In this document: positions 51,360 to 63,660 of the stretch, one piece after another
Numbering within the stretch: position 1 is the first letter of the stretch
Layout: every line of letters starts with the position of its first letter
Source of the DNA: Cyphellophora europaea CBS 101466
Lineage: Eukaryota; Ascomycota; Eurotiomycetes; Chaetothyriales; Cyphellophoraceae
Length of the DNA stretch: 64,000 bases
Reading direction: 5' to 3'
Assembly: GCF_000365145.1 (NCBI RefSeq)
Contig: NW_008481811.1
Coordinates: 558,001-622,000 of the forward strand
Program-made: the position numbers and the translations under genes
Notes under the pieces: model-generated
Told to the model about the DNA's origin: nothing
Seen by the model: only the letters and a program-made list of their open reading frames with translations
The model's database searches: none

Positions 51360-52592
51360 ATGGCTCCGGCAGTGGTAGAACCCGATCAGCAAGCTACTCC
51401 CAGTCCTCCTGGTGGTAAAGTGAACTCCAAGCACGTCGACCTCTCCATCTTCCCGGATGGTATCAAGACATCTGGCCAGCATGACCCTATCTACGACCAA
51501 ATAGCCCCCTATAGCGCATTTCCCAAAGCAATCCCGACCACCGCGCCGACATACTGGGAAGCGCCTGACTATGCTGGAAACCCCTCATTATGGCAACATC
51601 CTTTATCGTCTGAGGAACTCGCCTCGCTCTCTGCTGCAGCTGACGATTTCATGGCTCAAGATCTGCCGCTGACCGCCATCTCCCCAGCCAACTTTCGCCT
51701 CACTCAGCCCTTCAAAGAGGCTCTTGCAAGCATGAGGAATGAGCTACTGAACGGCAAGGGCTTCCTGCTTTACAAAGGCTTCCCCGTCAATGATTGGGGG
51801 GTTCACAAATCTGGCGTCGCATACTTCGGCCTAGGCAGTCACCTAGGTCTCCCAGTGTCGCAGAACGGCAAGGGGCATATTCTTGGACATGTCAAAGATT
51901 TAGGAGATGACGCTGGCGCCGAAGAAACCCGTATCTACCGTACGACGGCAAGGCAGTTCTTCCACGCTGACGAATGTGATATCGTCGGTTTGCTGTGCTT
52001 GGCACGAGCAATGGAGGGAGGTGAGAGTGATATCTCGTCCAGCCATCGTGTGTGGAATGTCCTACAACAGGAACGACCAGACGTGGCCGAGTTGTTGGCG
52101 CAACCGATTTGGTATTTTGATCGCAAGGGTGAGGTCAGCAAAGGTCAAGCCGAGTGGATACGTGCTCCGGTGTACTATCTCGAGACTGCTGCCGACGGAA
52201 AAGAGCAAAGAGTGTACAGCAAATGGGATCCGTACTACGTGCGATCACTCACGAGATACTCTGACAAAGGTGTCATTCCCCCACTTTCAGCTGCCCAGCT
52301 AGAGGCTATCGACGTGCTGGAGGTGACATGCCAGAGAGTGGCTCTACACATGGTATTGGAGGTGGGAGACATTCAATTCGTGGCCAATTCCCACGTTTTC
52401 CATGCCAGAACAGCCTATACCGACCATGCTCCATATACAGGGAAGCCGAGGAGACACCTAATGAGATTGTGGCTAGCAACAAGTGAGGATGAGGGTGGCT
52501 GGCGGCTTCCTTTTCCCGACAGTAAAGAGAGGAAGCGGGGTGGCATTCAAGTAGATGACCAGGCACCCGCGGCAAAATTGGACGCAGACTAG
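51360..52592 (+). CDS. TauD/TfdA-like Fe(II)/2-oxoglutarate dioxygenase
   Basis: 410 aa, single exon, ATG at 51360. After a variable N-terminus comes the TauD fold: GFLLYKGFPVNDWG, FGLGSHLGLPVSQN, the metal-binding facial triad start QFFHADECD (H202, D204), LYKG-like core strands and the distal histidine in SHVFHARTAY (H348), with a 2-oxoglutarate-binding arginine expected in RRHLMRLWLA. All ligand residues are present, so the enzyme should be active. Fungal members of this size are often annotated as taurine or clavaminate-synthase-like dioxygenases, but their substrates are mostly unproven. There is no targeting signal and no metabolic partner next to it. Confidence 0.87.
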   Translation: MAPAVVEPDQQATPSPPGGKVNSKHVDLSIFPDGIKTSGQHDPIYDQIAPYSAFPKAIPTTAPTYWEAPDYAGNPSLWQHPLSSEELASLSAAADDFMAQDLPLTAISPANFRLTQPFKEALASMRNELLNGKGFLLYKGFPVNDWGVHKSGVAYFGLGSHLGLPVSQNGKGHILGHVKDLGDDAGAEETRIYRTTARQFFHADECDIVGLLCLARAMEGGESDISSSHRVWNVLQQERPDVAELLAQPIWYFDRKGEVSKGQAEWIRAPVYYLETAADGKEQRVYSKWDPYYVRSLTRYSDKGVIPPLSAAQLEAIDVLEVTCQRVALHMVLEVGDIQFVANSHVFHARTAYTDHAPYTGKPRRHLMRLWLATSEDEGGWRLPFPDSKERKRGGIQVDDQAPAAKLDAD

Positions 52593-53048
52593 AAGTGCTT
52601 ACCTCGACTCACGGGAAGGGCTCTTGTTTTCAGGAATCATAGATATCTTAAATCCACCTGCGTTAAGCGCCATTATCTGTTCAGCTAGCATATTTCTCAA
52701 CGTTGAATATATATGCATTCAGGGTCCGATGGCTGTGTGAAGGCAGCGTTCTAGTCGAATAACGTAAGACATCGTTACTTGGTTCGTGGCAGAGGCTCTG
52801 ACCTTCGAGCACAGTGGCACTATCGTATTTGTGCTGTCAGCATAAGTACATCACTGCTTGTGCAACGTGCTTTCCAAGTGACGATGTGGTATACGGCGGC
52901 CCATAATGGGGACAGATGCAGGAGGACTATACGGCGGCCTACAGAAACATCAAAGATTCATGACATCTCCAATCCGCTCATTGGATGTTAACCACACAAC
53001 TTCACTCTTGACCTCTGTCTCGCACCCACGAAGCTCCGGACAGCCAGC
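52593..53048. other. Intergenic region upstream of the complex I gene
   Basis: 456 bp holding the TauD-like 3' region and the nuo-24 promoter; one inverted CCAAT pentamer is listed separately. Confidence 0.45.
52980..52984 (-). promoter_or_regulatory. Candidate CCAAT box
   Basis: ATTGG (inverted CCAAT) about 65 bp before the ATG of the complex I subunit gene. The fungal Hap/CBC complex binds CCAAT upstream of many respiratory genes. A five-base match is common by chance, so this is a suggestion only. Confidence 0.25.
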
Positions 53049-53948
53049 ATGGCGTCCAAACTCGCACCGTCGCTGCTGCGCGCAGCATCGCGAGCATCAT
53101 CGGCAGCTCCGCGACGCAGCCTGCGGCCCCAACATCTGCGCCCCTTCTCGAGCACTCCCTCAACCCGCAGCGAGACTCTCTCGGTCGTATGTCCACGACA
53201 GCCCTCTCACCCTTGGTCCCTGTCCATCAGGTATAAGAAGACTAGCAGAAACTAACGAGCAATCTAGCACCGCAATACTCCCTACAACAACCCCTCAATC
53301 CCATTCAAATTCAACGACATGAACCTAAAACTCATCGACGAAATCCTCAAACGCTACCCCCCACAGTACAAGAAAGCAGCCGTGATGCCGCTCCTCGACC
53401 TGGGGCAGCGCCAGCACGGCTTCACCTCGATCAGTGTGATGAACGAGGTAGCGCGGATCCTCGAGATGCCACCGATGCGCGTCTACGAGGTCGCCACCTT
53501 TTACACCATGTACAACCGCGAGCCCGTGGGCACCTTCTTCGTGCAGGTCTGCACCACCACCCCCTGCATGCTAGGCGGCTGTGGCTCCGATTCCATCATG
53601 AAGGCCATCGAGCAAGAGCTGGGCATCCACAGCGGACACATGACGGACGACAAGGTCTTCAGCTTGCTGGAGGTCGAGTGCCTGGGCGCCTGCGTCAATG
53701 CACCCATGATGCAGATCAATGACGACTACTACGAGGACCTGACGCCCGAGACGGCTGTGCAGCTGCTCAGGGCGCTGCGCGCCAGCGTCACCGAGAATGG
53801 GTACGATGCGAGCAAGGTGCCGCGTCCTGGCCCGCAGGAGCGCGAGGGCGGTCGGAGGATGACGTGCGAGAATGTTAAGACCCGGACGAATCTGCTGCAG
53901 GAGCCGTACACAGCGGAGCAGGTGATGCGGACTGATGGAGAGCTGTGA
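53049..53948 (+). CDS. nuo-24: NADH:ubiquinone oxidoreductase 24-kDa subunit (NDUFV2)
   Basis: Exons 53049-53186 and 53268-53948, intron 81 nt (GTATGT...AATCTAG); 272 aa. The N-terminal 45 residues are Arg/Ser/Ala-rich without acids until the end (MASKLAPSLLRAASRASSAA), a mitochondrial presequence. The thioredoxin-like domain carries the four 2Fe-2S cysteines in VCTTTPCMLGG and VECLGACVNAP, with YEVATFYTMYNR and LLDLGQRQHGF as family signatures. It holds the N1a cluster of the peripheral arm of complex I, beside the 51-kDa flavin subunit. Length and motifs are standard. It is convergent with the F-box gene. Confidence 0.97.
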
Positions 53949-54501
53949 GACTGGGGCACTTCACGGGAGGAGTGTATATATGTATTAGAACGAAAAAACC
54001 ATGGTGCTGGAGTAGGGCGGCAGCTGAGTAGAGCAACAAGCACCAAAACCCAGACTCGATAAAGGAGGAGTCCAATATCAGAGCTAAATCAGTCACTTGT
54101 CTGGTTCCTCATCATCGACTATACGCCAATAGCTGCACTTGTCTGTATTCCACTATTGTGTGTCGTGCGCGAGTAATGCCAGTATCACTCATGCTTCGTC
54201 CCCCAGAGACCCGTGACAAGCTGAAATACATACCCAAGAGCGCCATCGCTGTCACTTTCTCGTGCAACCATTGCTCCGCGAGGAGCTTCTCACTTTACTC
54301 ATACTGTAATAGGTGTGGAGGCCGACATATCCTGCAAGATCACCCCGTCGTATTATGATACATCTGATTATTGCCAACCGTGACCATCAACCTCCTCTGA
54401 GAATGTGTCCTCACGATGTTTGGCCATTCCTCGTCCACGCCTCCGAGAATGGTCCGAGACTTCTTTAAACTCATCGTCCACTTCGATTGCGCCAGCTGCG
54501 C
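53949..54501. other. Space between convergent genes
   Basis: 553 bp between the nuo-24 and F-box stops; presumably two 3' untranslated regions. Nothing else recognised. Confidence 0.5.
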
Positions 54502-57072
54502 TCAGATCACAGCCTTACCTTTACCCTTTCCGATATCCATCGCATCGGCTTCGGCTTGCAATTCTGCACAAGATTTCAACTTGAAGGCGCTTGGAGGGCC
54601 CCAGCCGCCGTTGCCGCTGCTGGAAATTCCAGTGCCACCGTGGTCCAGGTTCTCTCCTGAGACAAAACTCCCAGAGAAATCAATTTTAGGCAGCGTCGGG
54701 GACATGTCGTTATTGTAACTAGATGGCACAAGACTTCCCTGATCAGTAGGATCTGGCATGCATTCCGGAATGGCGGGAGCCTTGTAGCTGGCCATCTGCG
54801 TCGAAAAGCCGAAGTCGAAAGCATCGTACACGGGAACATCCTTGGGACCCAATAGCCAGCCACTGGGACCAGAAGGTAGGCCATTCGCTAAGTCCATCGA
54901 CAGCAAGTCAGACGTGGGGAGATTCCATCCAGGAGTAGATGTTAATTTCGAGTTTGACGAAGTCGCAAAGTCCGGCTTGATCTGCTTTTTGAGGGGCTTG
55001 TTGCTGCTCGCTGGTTCTTCGTGGAACGAATTCACTGTCCCAAAGGAGAGCCATGCATCACCATCGGTCACTGTAGTCTTCGGCCAACCCCAAACACATG
55101 AGTTCGTGCCGGGCATCGAGCCGTGAGGCGGATACACAGAGGTATGGACTGAATTGTGGTATGTACCAGATACCTTCGACGTCGACGAGCTTACAGTCTT
55201 GCTGGCCGTCGTGGCCAATGAATCGAATACAGAGCTCGTAGATGAGTCCCAGGCCTCAGGAGAACTAGACCAGAGACTAGAAGGGCTTTGGAGGCTTGTA
55301 GGAGAGTGTACTGACTTCACTTTCTTCGAAGGAGGCTGCTGGTAGTAGCTGTGCCAGCTACCATCAGTGGGAGGTAAGGTCGAAACATCTGGTTGCGTAT
55401 CCGCCAGTAGCGCGTAAGTCCTTCGTACAGACCTACTAGAAAGTGGCTCGTCATCTCTCCTGTCCAGCGACACGTCTTTGCTGAAGAACTCGTTGCCAGA
55501 GTATGTCTGTTCGTGCACATGTCGTGGTTTGTGAGGTGAGTAGGTCATAGTCCACGTCCAGTCGCCTCTGAACTCTTCCGCCCCTGGTGGGGGTTTCTCA
55601 ACGTCTTCATGGCCAGGTTGTACTGCAACTCGTTCAAGAGGAAAATGAGTCTCGTTTCTGTTGGTCATGTACCGCTGTACTGCCGGTCGGATGCGGTGAT
55701 TGCTAGCTGCATTGTTCGATACGTACCACTTCTGTCGGCCTCCATTGGTGAACCAACCCGAAAATGTCACCTGCGTTAGAGAGAGTGAGGCCTTGATATC
55801 TTTCATGGTGGCTACCCAGCAAGGTTTCCGGTCCTGGTCCTCATGCCGTAGCAAGGAGATATTGGACAGGCTGAGCTTTCGTAGAGTCGATGCGTGGATT
55901 GACAGAAATTGTATAAGATCTTGCTGTGAACTAATGGAGTTCTTGAGGACAAGACTGCTCAGGTGAGGCACCAGAGCACGCTTGGGATGGCCTTGAGCAA
56001 GAAGAGGTCCGAGACAGGAAATCATTCTATGCTCGTGAGCGTAGCGCCGCTGAACAGCTTCATTGAACGATAGTTGCAGCGACTCCAATTTCGGACAGCC
56101 TTTCAAGAGTCGACGCAGAGGCTTCACGCTGTCGATCGTATGTCTGCTGACCTTGCCTCGGAATGAGAGATCGAGGTGCTTGAGGCTCCCAAGCGTACTG
56201 GCCCAGAAAGATGATTTCCAGGCTGGAACGTGGGAGAGCATGGACGGGCCTTGACCCGAAAGGCTACTCCATTGGGTGTCTTGCAGTCTGAGTCGACTGA
56301 GCTGGAGCCTTGGACCCCTGACGGCTGAGAGGACGTTATGTAAATGCTTACCGTCATCAGCCAATGGCGATAGCGGAAGAAGTAGGGCGGATCTTGCTTC
56401 GATGAGGTCGACAGTGGATAGAAGGTTGCGGTAGAATGGAGGCACAGGTCGGCTGTGGTCGCGATCCATAAGACGTTAGCAGGTTGCACTATGTTAGCGG
56501 ATTCATCGAAGTTACCAAAGCCATCTGAGATGATGGTAAGTCCAAGGGCACGCGGAGCTAATGCCAGTACACGAGACAAATGCTCGATCTCATTGCTCGA
56601 ATCGACCGAACTGGAGTAGCGCGTGTCGTAGATGCGATTCAACTGTTCTATGTCGACCTTCTGAATCCACGCAGTGCTCGGTTTGTGAGGGCCTGAGCTC
56701 GAGGAGTTGCTAGGATCGCACTTGGTTCGGATGTCGCAGATGGTAGACTCCCAAGACAGGTCGTACATGAAGTTACTAATGTGTTGGGCTGTTTGAGAGT
56801 CCCTGAAGGTAGTGACGAAGGTACTCAGGCATTCAGCGTTAGGAACCAGACGGACGCTCACAAACAGCTGTGAAAGACTCAAGGCTGAGAACTTCCTTCT
56901 GCACTCATATCAGCATCAACTCAGAGGTGAATGATGATCCAGCAAACACCTACGATGCGAGGCGAAAGTTCTTGATGGTCAGTGGGTCACAATGCTGGAC
57001 GATCCAGAGCAGGCATTCATCCGGAAGGTGAGGTATTCGTGCCTGGTGGGGCGGGGCTGTACTGGTCTGCAT
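54502..57072 (-). CDS. F-box domain protein with LRR-like region and long disordered tail
   Basis: Exons (5' to 3') 57072-56954, 56898-56352, 56301-54502; introns 55 and 50 nt; 821 aa. The first junction completes an F-box, IPHLPDECLLWIVQHCDP then LTIKNFRLASRKFSAL, at residues about 12-45. The second junction (donor GTAAGC at 56351, acceptor CTCCAG) restores the frame as HWLMT + LQLSRLRLQ. The middle has leucine-rich spacing (LKHLDLSFRG, LESLQLSFNEA, LSSLVLKNS, LRKLSLSNISLL) at about 240-370, as in fungal F-box/LRR-like proteins. The C-terminal 400 residues are Ser/Pro/Gly-rich and likely disordered. F-box proteins recruit targets to SCF ubiquitin ligases through Skp1; the target is unknown. 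The overall gene is well supported; the second intron is by-eye reconstruction. Confidence 0.75.
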
Positions 57073-57975
57073 CGTCGTTGATCATGTGGAAGAGCTCAAA
57101 TATTAGACTGCTGGACGAAGAGCGCAACGTCAGTCAATGATTATTGGCATCAGATGCTCGGGGCTGGGGGTTGAGGTGAAGCAGAAGCAGTCACTTGCAC
57201 TGCGGGGCAAGGCGGACTTGGAGCCTGTTGCCTTGCAGAGCAGCCGCCTGACCGGTTCGGTTAGTCTCTTCGACAGCGACAACGTCGAAGGCCCATGCTG
57301 CCTCTCACTGCCTATGCAATCTGACTACTCGAAGCAGGATAGAGCGCGTAAAGGCACGACGGATCTATCACGTATTGCTGTTGCTTCCTGTGGTAGACAC
57401 GACGACGATTCAGTTCCAAGAGACTCTGTCCCGAGACAGTCCCGGCGTCTCGCATAACCCAAAGGGTATTGGCCTAGCGATTGAAGCCTTGAGTCTGATG
57501 GTCGCCAAATGCATTTGTCCGACTCCAAACAGCTGCACTTGCATGAACTTGTTGCTGTCTGGGCAAATCTGAGCAATTGTCATTTTTATGACACGTAACA
57601 AACGCATTTCTACACTATCGTTCGATTGCAAAAAGAAGAGCAAAAGCAAACACGATAGGCGAGCCTAGGCAGTTAGTTGACTTAGGAATAGGCCCGAGCG
57701 CTGAAATCATAGTCGCGTGCCTCGCACGTTCGAGGACTCGGAGATGCCATTGGCCGGGGGCTATCGATGGCAGCAGCTCACACCCGCCGCTGAAGCTCCA
57801 GCTCTAAAGAGACAATCATGCTTTTTTTTTTTCTGCTGCACCAGCTATCTCGAGATTTCTTCCATCTCTGACTCTTTCCTCGCCGTAAGCACTGACCGGG
57901 GACTGTGAGACGCAAGGTCTCGCATACATAATCGACGTGTCGATGCTGGAGACCCCTTCGGAGTAGTCCACAACA
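57073..57975. other. Divergent intergenic region
   Basis: 903 bp upstream of both the F-box gene (minus) and VTC4 (plus). It includes a CACGTT hexamer (57725-57730), the low-affinity form of the Pho4/NUC-1 phosphate-response site, about 245 bp before the VTC4 start. A T-run lies near 57822. No gene is seen. Confidence 0.4.
57725..57730 (+). promoter_or_regulatory. Candidate phosphate-response (Pho4/NUC-1 type) site
   Basis: CACGTT upstream of VTC4. In yeast, VTC genes are induced by Pho4, which binds CACGTG/CACGTT. A single hexamer is weak evidence. Confidence 0.22.
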
Positions 57976-60464
57976 ATGAAGTACGCAGAACATTCCCCGC
58001 ACATGCGTTTTGCTTCTGCGGTCAATGCTAACACGCTTTGACCCTCAGGTTCGGCCAGCAGCTGCGTCAGTCGCTCATCAAAGATTATTACTGGCACTAC
58101 ATTGCCTACGATGAACTCAAAGAAGCTCTGAAAACTCCTTTCGTGAATGGCCGAGATGGCGAGCGAAAGCCATGGGACGACGACGACGAAGCTGCATTTA
58201 TCCGTCAGCTCGAATCCGAGCTCGACAAAGTCTTCAGCTTCCAAAAGCTCAAAAGTCAGGAGATCGTTGGCCGCATAAAATCCAGTGAGCAAGAGGTCAA
58301 GCAGGTGCTGCAAAGGCAAGAAGAACAAGACAGATCCGATGAAACGGATACAGATCTTGAGGAAGACTTTGAACTTCTGGAAGCCGATCTCAGTGATATC
58401 ATTGCCGATGTTCATGACCTGGCAAAGTACACCCAGCTAAACTACACCGGCTTCCAGAAAATCATCAAGAAACATGACAAGCAGACCAACATCTACCTCA
58501 AACCTACCTTCTCCACCCGATTGAAGGCAAAACCTTTCTTCCAGGACAACTACGATGCATTTATTGTCAAGCTGTCCAAGCTTTACGACCTGGTCAGGAC
58601 AAGAGGCAATCCAGTAAAGGGCGACAGTGCTGCTGGAGGTGGTCAACAGAACTTCGTGCGACAGACCACAAAATACTGGGTCCATCCCGACAACATCACT
58701 GAGCTCAAACTCATCATTCTGAAGCACTTGCCTGTGCTCGTCTTCAACTCCAATAAGGAATTCGAAGAGAAGGACTCGGCCATCTCGTCTATCTACTACG
58801 ATAATCCCGAAACATGGGAACTCTACATGGGTCGCTTGAAGAAGACCGAAGGCGCAGAAGCGATTCGCTTGCGCTGGTATGGCGGTATGGAGAACGAAAC
58901 CATCTTCGTTGAACGGAAGACCCATCGCGAAGACTGGACGGGCGAGAAATCGGTCAAAGCTCGGTTTACCCTAAAAGAAAAGAACGTCAACGCCTTTCTG
59001 GCAGGCAAGATGACGGTCGAGGAAGCTTTTGCCAAAATGCGCAAGGAAGGCAAAAAGAGCGAAAAGGAGATCAATGATCTGGCGCAGCTGGCCAAGGAGG
59101 TCCAATATCGTGTCATCTCCCGCAAGCTGGTGCCCGTCACTCGCTCTTTCTATCATCGAACTGCTTTCCAGCTCCCCGGAGATGCTCGTGTGCGAATCTC
59201 ACTCGACACAGAATTGTCCATGACCAGAGAGGATAACCTGGACGGTGTCAGTCGTGCGGGCAAGAACTGGCGTAGAACGGACATCGGTATCGACTGGCCC
59301 TTCTCGCAGCTACCTGAAAGCGATGTTGCCCTCTTTCCATATGCTGTCCTGGAAGTCAAACTGCAGACTGCTGCCGGACAGGAGCCACCTCAGTGGATCC
59401 GGGATTTGACTGCTAGTCATTTGGTTGAGGCCGTACCCAAGTTCTCGAAGTTCATCCACGGAACCGCTACCATGTTCCCGAAGCGCATTGATCTCTTGCC
59501 CTTCTGGATGCCGCAAATGGACGTTGATATTCGTAAGCCTGTCACTCACAAATTCGGCATCGAGCGCCCAGCCAACCTTGGCTCCTATTCGACGACCGAG
59601 ATTGATGAAGACGAGATCGACTCCGATGACGAAGCTGAAGCTATGGCGGCTGCTGGATCAACTGGCGACGTTGAGGACGACGGTGATGATGATGAGCAGA
59701 CGAGACAGCTCAAGGCTGCTCGTCGCGCGCTAGATGAACATCGACGCGCACAAGAGCAGGATGACGATGACGATGACGATACCCTCCGACCCAATGGCCA
59801 TACAGACAGCCATGTCGCCCCTGGCAACATGCTTGACGAGGAAGAGCGCCTGAACGCTCAGCCACTTGTTGATGAAGAATACCTGTACGATTCTGACGAG
59901 GAGAACGACGATGCGCTGGAGGAGGCGAAACGATCAGGCTCTTGGAAGTACTACCCACTATTGGTTCAACGACATGCGCAACTGGGATCCAACGCTATCA
60001 TCAACGCATTCAAGTCGATACCAACCAAAACTCCGTTACCCGCCAACGCCAATGTGATGACACAGATGACTGGGCAGGTGCAAGCTCGACGATTCAAGGC
60101 ACCGCCTGGTAAACGCATCCATGTTCCAGTGCGAGTAGAGCCCAAGGTGTACTTTGCGGCGGAACGGACTTTCTTGTCCTGGCTTGAGTTCAGTATCATC
60201 ATTGGGTCGATTGCTGCAACACTGCTCAACTTTGGCGACAATATCTCGCTGATCTCGGCCTGGGCCTTTACGCTTGTGGCCATCGCCGCCTTGGTCTATT
60301 CGGTGGTCATCTATGCTCTGCGCGTGGAAATGATCCGGACCCGAAGAGCCAATATCAACCGATACTACGACAAGTGGGGTACCTCGGCCCTTTGTGCAGG
60401 TCTTTTCGTCGCTACCTGTGTCAGCTTTGGTTTTAGGATCAGGGAGGACGGTTGGTTTGAGTGA
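57976..60464 (+). CDS. VTC4: Vacuolar transporter chaperone 4, polyphosphate polymerase
   Basis: Exons 57976-57980 (5 nt, ATGAA) and 58049-60464, intron 68 nt (GTACGC...CCCTCAG); 806 aa. The splice yields MKFGQQLRQSLIKDYYWHY, the standard SPX start; without it the frame opens only at a TTG. SPX domain about 1-160, with the Lys/Tyr inositol-pyrophosphate pocket. VTC catalytic tunnel domain about 200-520: AEAIRLRWYGG (R275, R277), FVERKTHREDWTGEKSVKARF in two parts (K292), YAVLEVKLQT, TMFPKRIDLLPFWMPQ. An acidic linker (about 535-640) and three C-terminal transmembrane helices (DUF202) follow. The basic residues needed for polyphosphate synthesis are present, so this is the catalytic subunit and not Vtc2/3. 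It makes polyphosphate from ATP at the vacuolar membrane. Confidence 0.96.
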
Positions 60465-61148
60465 ATGACGGTGTGAGGCTCGTGTACGAACAGTGGCCCT
60501 GTAAATAATGCTTAGTCGTAACGCTGTTTGCGTGAGTATCTGCATATGCATCACCATCTGGGTCGTGAACATGGGGCGACGAATGGCCGTTATCCCCATC
60601 GTTGAGACAAGCATTGAATAAACTCGGTTATCATAATTGAGGGTCTGCAGTCGACCTACTTTGTCAGATGACCTCCACTGCCTGTACTGACTCTCTTGTT
60701 GCGCGCACGTCCCCTTGGCATCGTTGCCAAAACTGTATCTCTACTCTCCCGCCCATGACATGCCTTTTAGGAATAAACAAGGTTTCCATTGACAGCTGGC
60801 CGTAATTGAGTCGTTGAGTCACTGAACGTGGGGTCCAGGCTACTCTTGGTTAGCCCCCCGCCAGCTCTGATATCTCCGGGCGTCAACATTGTTAACTACG
60901 ATGGATTCCTGGAATCCTGGCTGCCTAATTCAATTTGTGTCGACACGAATACGCCAAGCTACCAAGCAAGCGATAGGCTTGGTCTTTCATAGCCACGCTC
61001 GCTGTCGCGGTGATACAGGCAACATAGTCAAGTCTTTACTTGACCAAAACGCGGTGCTCGGTCTCGGCCCAAGCGCTGGAGAACCGAGATAACGTGGTCC
61101 TGAAATCCACCTTGGTTCGCGGCGGGCCCATCGTCTCAGCGTCGCAAC
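60465..61148. other. Intergenic region, nothing recognised
   Basis: 684 bp between the VTC4 stop and the zinc-cluster factor start on the same strand. Only short frames. Confidence 0.45.
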
Positions 61149-63660
61149 ATGTCGGATCAGTCGCAAGAACCCCAGTCTCAGACAGGCTCGCCGTCCAAGG
61201 GTGAAAAGGCTGAAAAGCCCGTGAAGGCCTTCTCTTGCTTGCGCTGCTTCGAACGCAAGGTCAAATGCGACAAGAGCCACCCGTGCGCCAACTGTGTCAA
61301 ATCTAATGTTGATTGCATATTCCGAATTCCTTCTGCACCCCGGCGGAAGAAGAAGCGCGCGACCGAAGAGGTGTAAGTCCACTACCCCATCTTGATGCTG
61401 TTCCTGCTGATTGTAGCTTTGAAGTCTGTTGGAACGGCTGAAACGCGCTGAAGATCTTCTTCGCACCAAGGGAATTCTGAATGATGCACAAGGCGCACAG
61501 GGTGCTAAAAGTGATCCAAGTCCAACGCAAGGATCGGGTGCTTTACCGCAAGAGGCCTTGCGGGCACAATTGGATGAACCAAGCCTAGCCACTGTCGGCG
61601 ACAACTTTTTGACTAAAGGCCCTTACAATGCTGGCAAGCTCATCATGTCCCAAGGCCGTTCACGGTTCGTTGACAACAACCTCTGGACTACTGTTTCCGA
61701 TGAATTCGCTCAGCCTAAGGATGCTATTGATGACTGGTCAGACGACTCCGACACAGATACGTTGGGCGATGACAGCGGCGATGTTATTCTGGGTCTTACT
61801 CCCACAACTCCTGCCGGCACGAGCCAGCTTCATCCGACACCTGAGGTCATCTTCAAGCTTTGGGGCGTTTTCTTGGACAACATCAATCCCATGACCAAAA
61901 TCATCCACAAACCAACACTGGAGAAACAGCTCATCAAAGCTACGCAAGACCTGGAGAACATACCCAGGGGCCTCGAATGCCTCATGTTCGCCATCTACAC
62001 TACAGCTATCGGAAGCATGCAAGCTGATGAATGCGAAATGATGTTTGGTGAATCGCGGAAGTCACTCTTTGGACGATATCGCACTGGATGTCGAAGAGCC
62101 TTGGCGAGAGCCAAGTTCCTGGGTACAGGGGATCTAATGGTTTGCCAGAGCTTTGTTCTATATGTCGTAAGTGTATCTGTCACGAACTATATCGGCGTTA
62201 CTGATTAGCTATAGCTTATCATGCGCGAAGTCCTTGACGCACGCACAATATGGACCCTATCTGGCGTCGCGAACCGGATGGCTCAGGGTTTGGGCCTGCA
62301 TCGCGATGGATCGCAACTCGGTCTCCCCGTATTCGAGACTGAGCTGCGTCGACGACTTTGGTGGCAACTGACAATCCTGGATTTTCGGTCCGCAGAGCTC
62401 ACCGGTAGCGGGCGATTTGGAGACTTCTGGAACGATACCAATCCACCGAGGAATGTCGACGACGAAGACTTTTGGCCAGGTATCACGGAACAAGAATTCG
62501 AGGATCGCATCAAGGAGAAGGGCGAAGAGCGTGCAACTGAAATGACCTTATGCCTACTTAGGTGTGAATTCGGGTCATTCTGGAGGGAGAAACTGATCCA
62601 GAAAAGCAAGGCCGATCCAACCGTGCTAAAGATGCAACTCTGGACCGGCAAACCTCCGACGCCATGGGCGGGCACCCTGAAAGAGCGTGATGAGACTATC
62701 TCGGAACTAGAGCGCCGACTTGAGGACAAGTTTCTCCGGTATTGCGATGTGAACAACCCGCAACAGTTCATGGTCAGCATAATCGGCCGTGCAGCGATCG
62801 CCTCGATGCGTCTCATGGCACATCACCCGCGAAGATGGGCCAGTGAAGCCGATATCCCAGAGTCAGAGCGACGTCTGCTCTGGAATCTTAGTCTAAAATT
62901 GCTCGAATCCGACAGCCTCGGCCACAGTACGAAGGCTTTGCAGCGCTTCATGTGGCACAGCGATGTCTATTTTCAGTGGCAGGCCTTGGTCTACCTTCTC
63001 GGTGAACTTAAGAAACGCCACACCGGAGACGAGGTAGACCTCGCGTGGCGGCAGATCGAGGATACCTACAAACACCATCCTGCTTTCATCTTGGAGTATC
63101 GGAAGCCTCTCCATGCTGCTGTCGGCAGTCTTTCTCTGAAGGCCTGGGATGCCCGTATGCGCGGCAGAACTGAGGCTCAAGAAAGAGGCGAGTTCCTGAT
63201 GCCCATACAGACGCCGGAGTTCATCGTGATGCTTCGAGAACAGAGGAAAGGGACAAAACGGAAATCTACAAACCAAACCACGAGCAAGATGCCCTCAACA
63301 ACACCCGACACAAACGTCACCCTCCCAACACCGTCTAGATCAGAATCAGCGTCTACAGCGCCGCTCTTCCCTGGGAATACTTACAGCGATTATGGTGCAA
63401 CCGGCTTCGCCGGTGTACCAGGACGCATGCCGGTTGACATGTCTATGATGTGGGACGCCAACAACCTGCCGGCATATGGCGCCAACCAATACAACTATGA
63501 CCCTATGCAGGCCCTCAACCCGAATATCGGACTCGGTCCTGGTATGGCTCAAAACGACATGCAAATGGACATGGACTGGAATCAATGGGATTACCTGATC
63601 CAGGAGTTCGATATTTCACATAACCCTCCGGGCCCAGGGCCGGCCAGGCCGGGTCTTTGA
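61149..63660 (+). CDS. Zn2Cys6 fungal-specific transcription factor
   Basis: Exons 61149-61372, 61425-62166, 62215-63660; introns 52 nt (GTAAGT...TTTGAAG) and 48 nt (GTAAGT...GCTATAG); 803 aa. The zinc cluster at residues about 30-57 is C-x2-C-x6-C-x5-C-x2-C-x6-C (CLRCFERKVKC, CANCVKSNVDC), followed by a basic stretch (RRKKKR) and a short coiled coil (LLERLKRAEDLL) for dimerisation. The fungal-specific regulatory domain covers about 240-560 (NPMTKIIHKPTLEK, SVANRMAQGLGLHRDG-like segment, RRRLWWQL, STKALQRFMWHSDVYFQWQ region). The tail is Pro/Asn/Met/Gln-rich, typical of an activation region. The first acceptor (TTTGAAG) is atypical but keeps the frame and the coiled coil. Target genes unknown; neighbouring VTC4 is not a specific clue. 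Confidence 0.9.

Noticed and set aside
56124..56351. Continuation of the F-box exon 2 frame beyond 56352
   Set aside because: It loses leucine-rich character after a GTAAGC donor; splicing 50 nt restores the long downstream frame.
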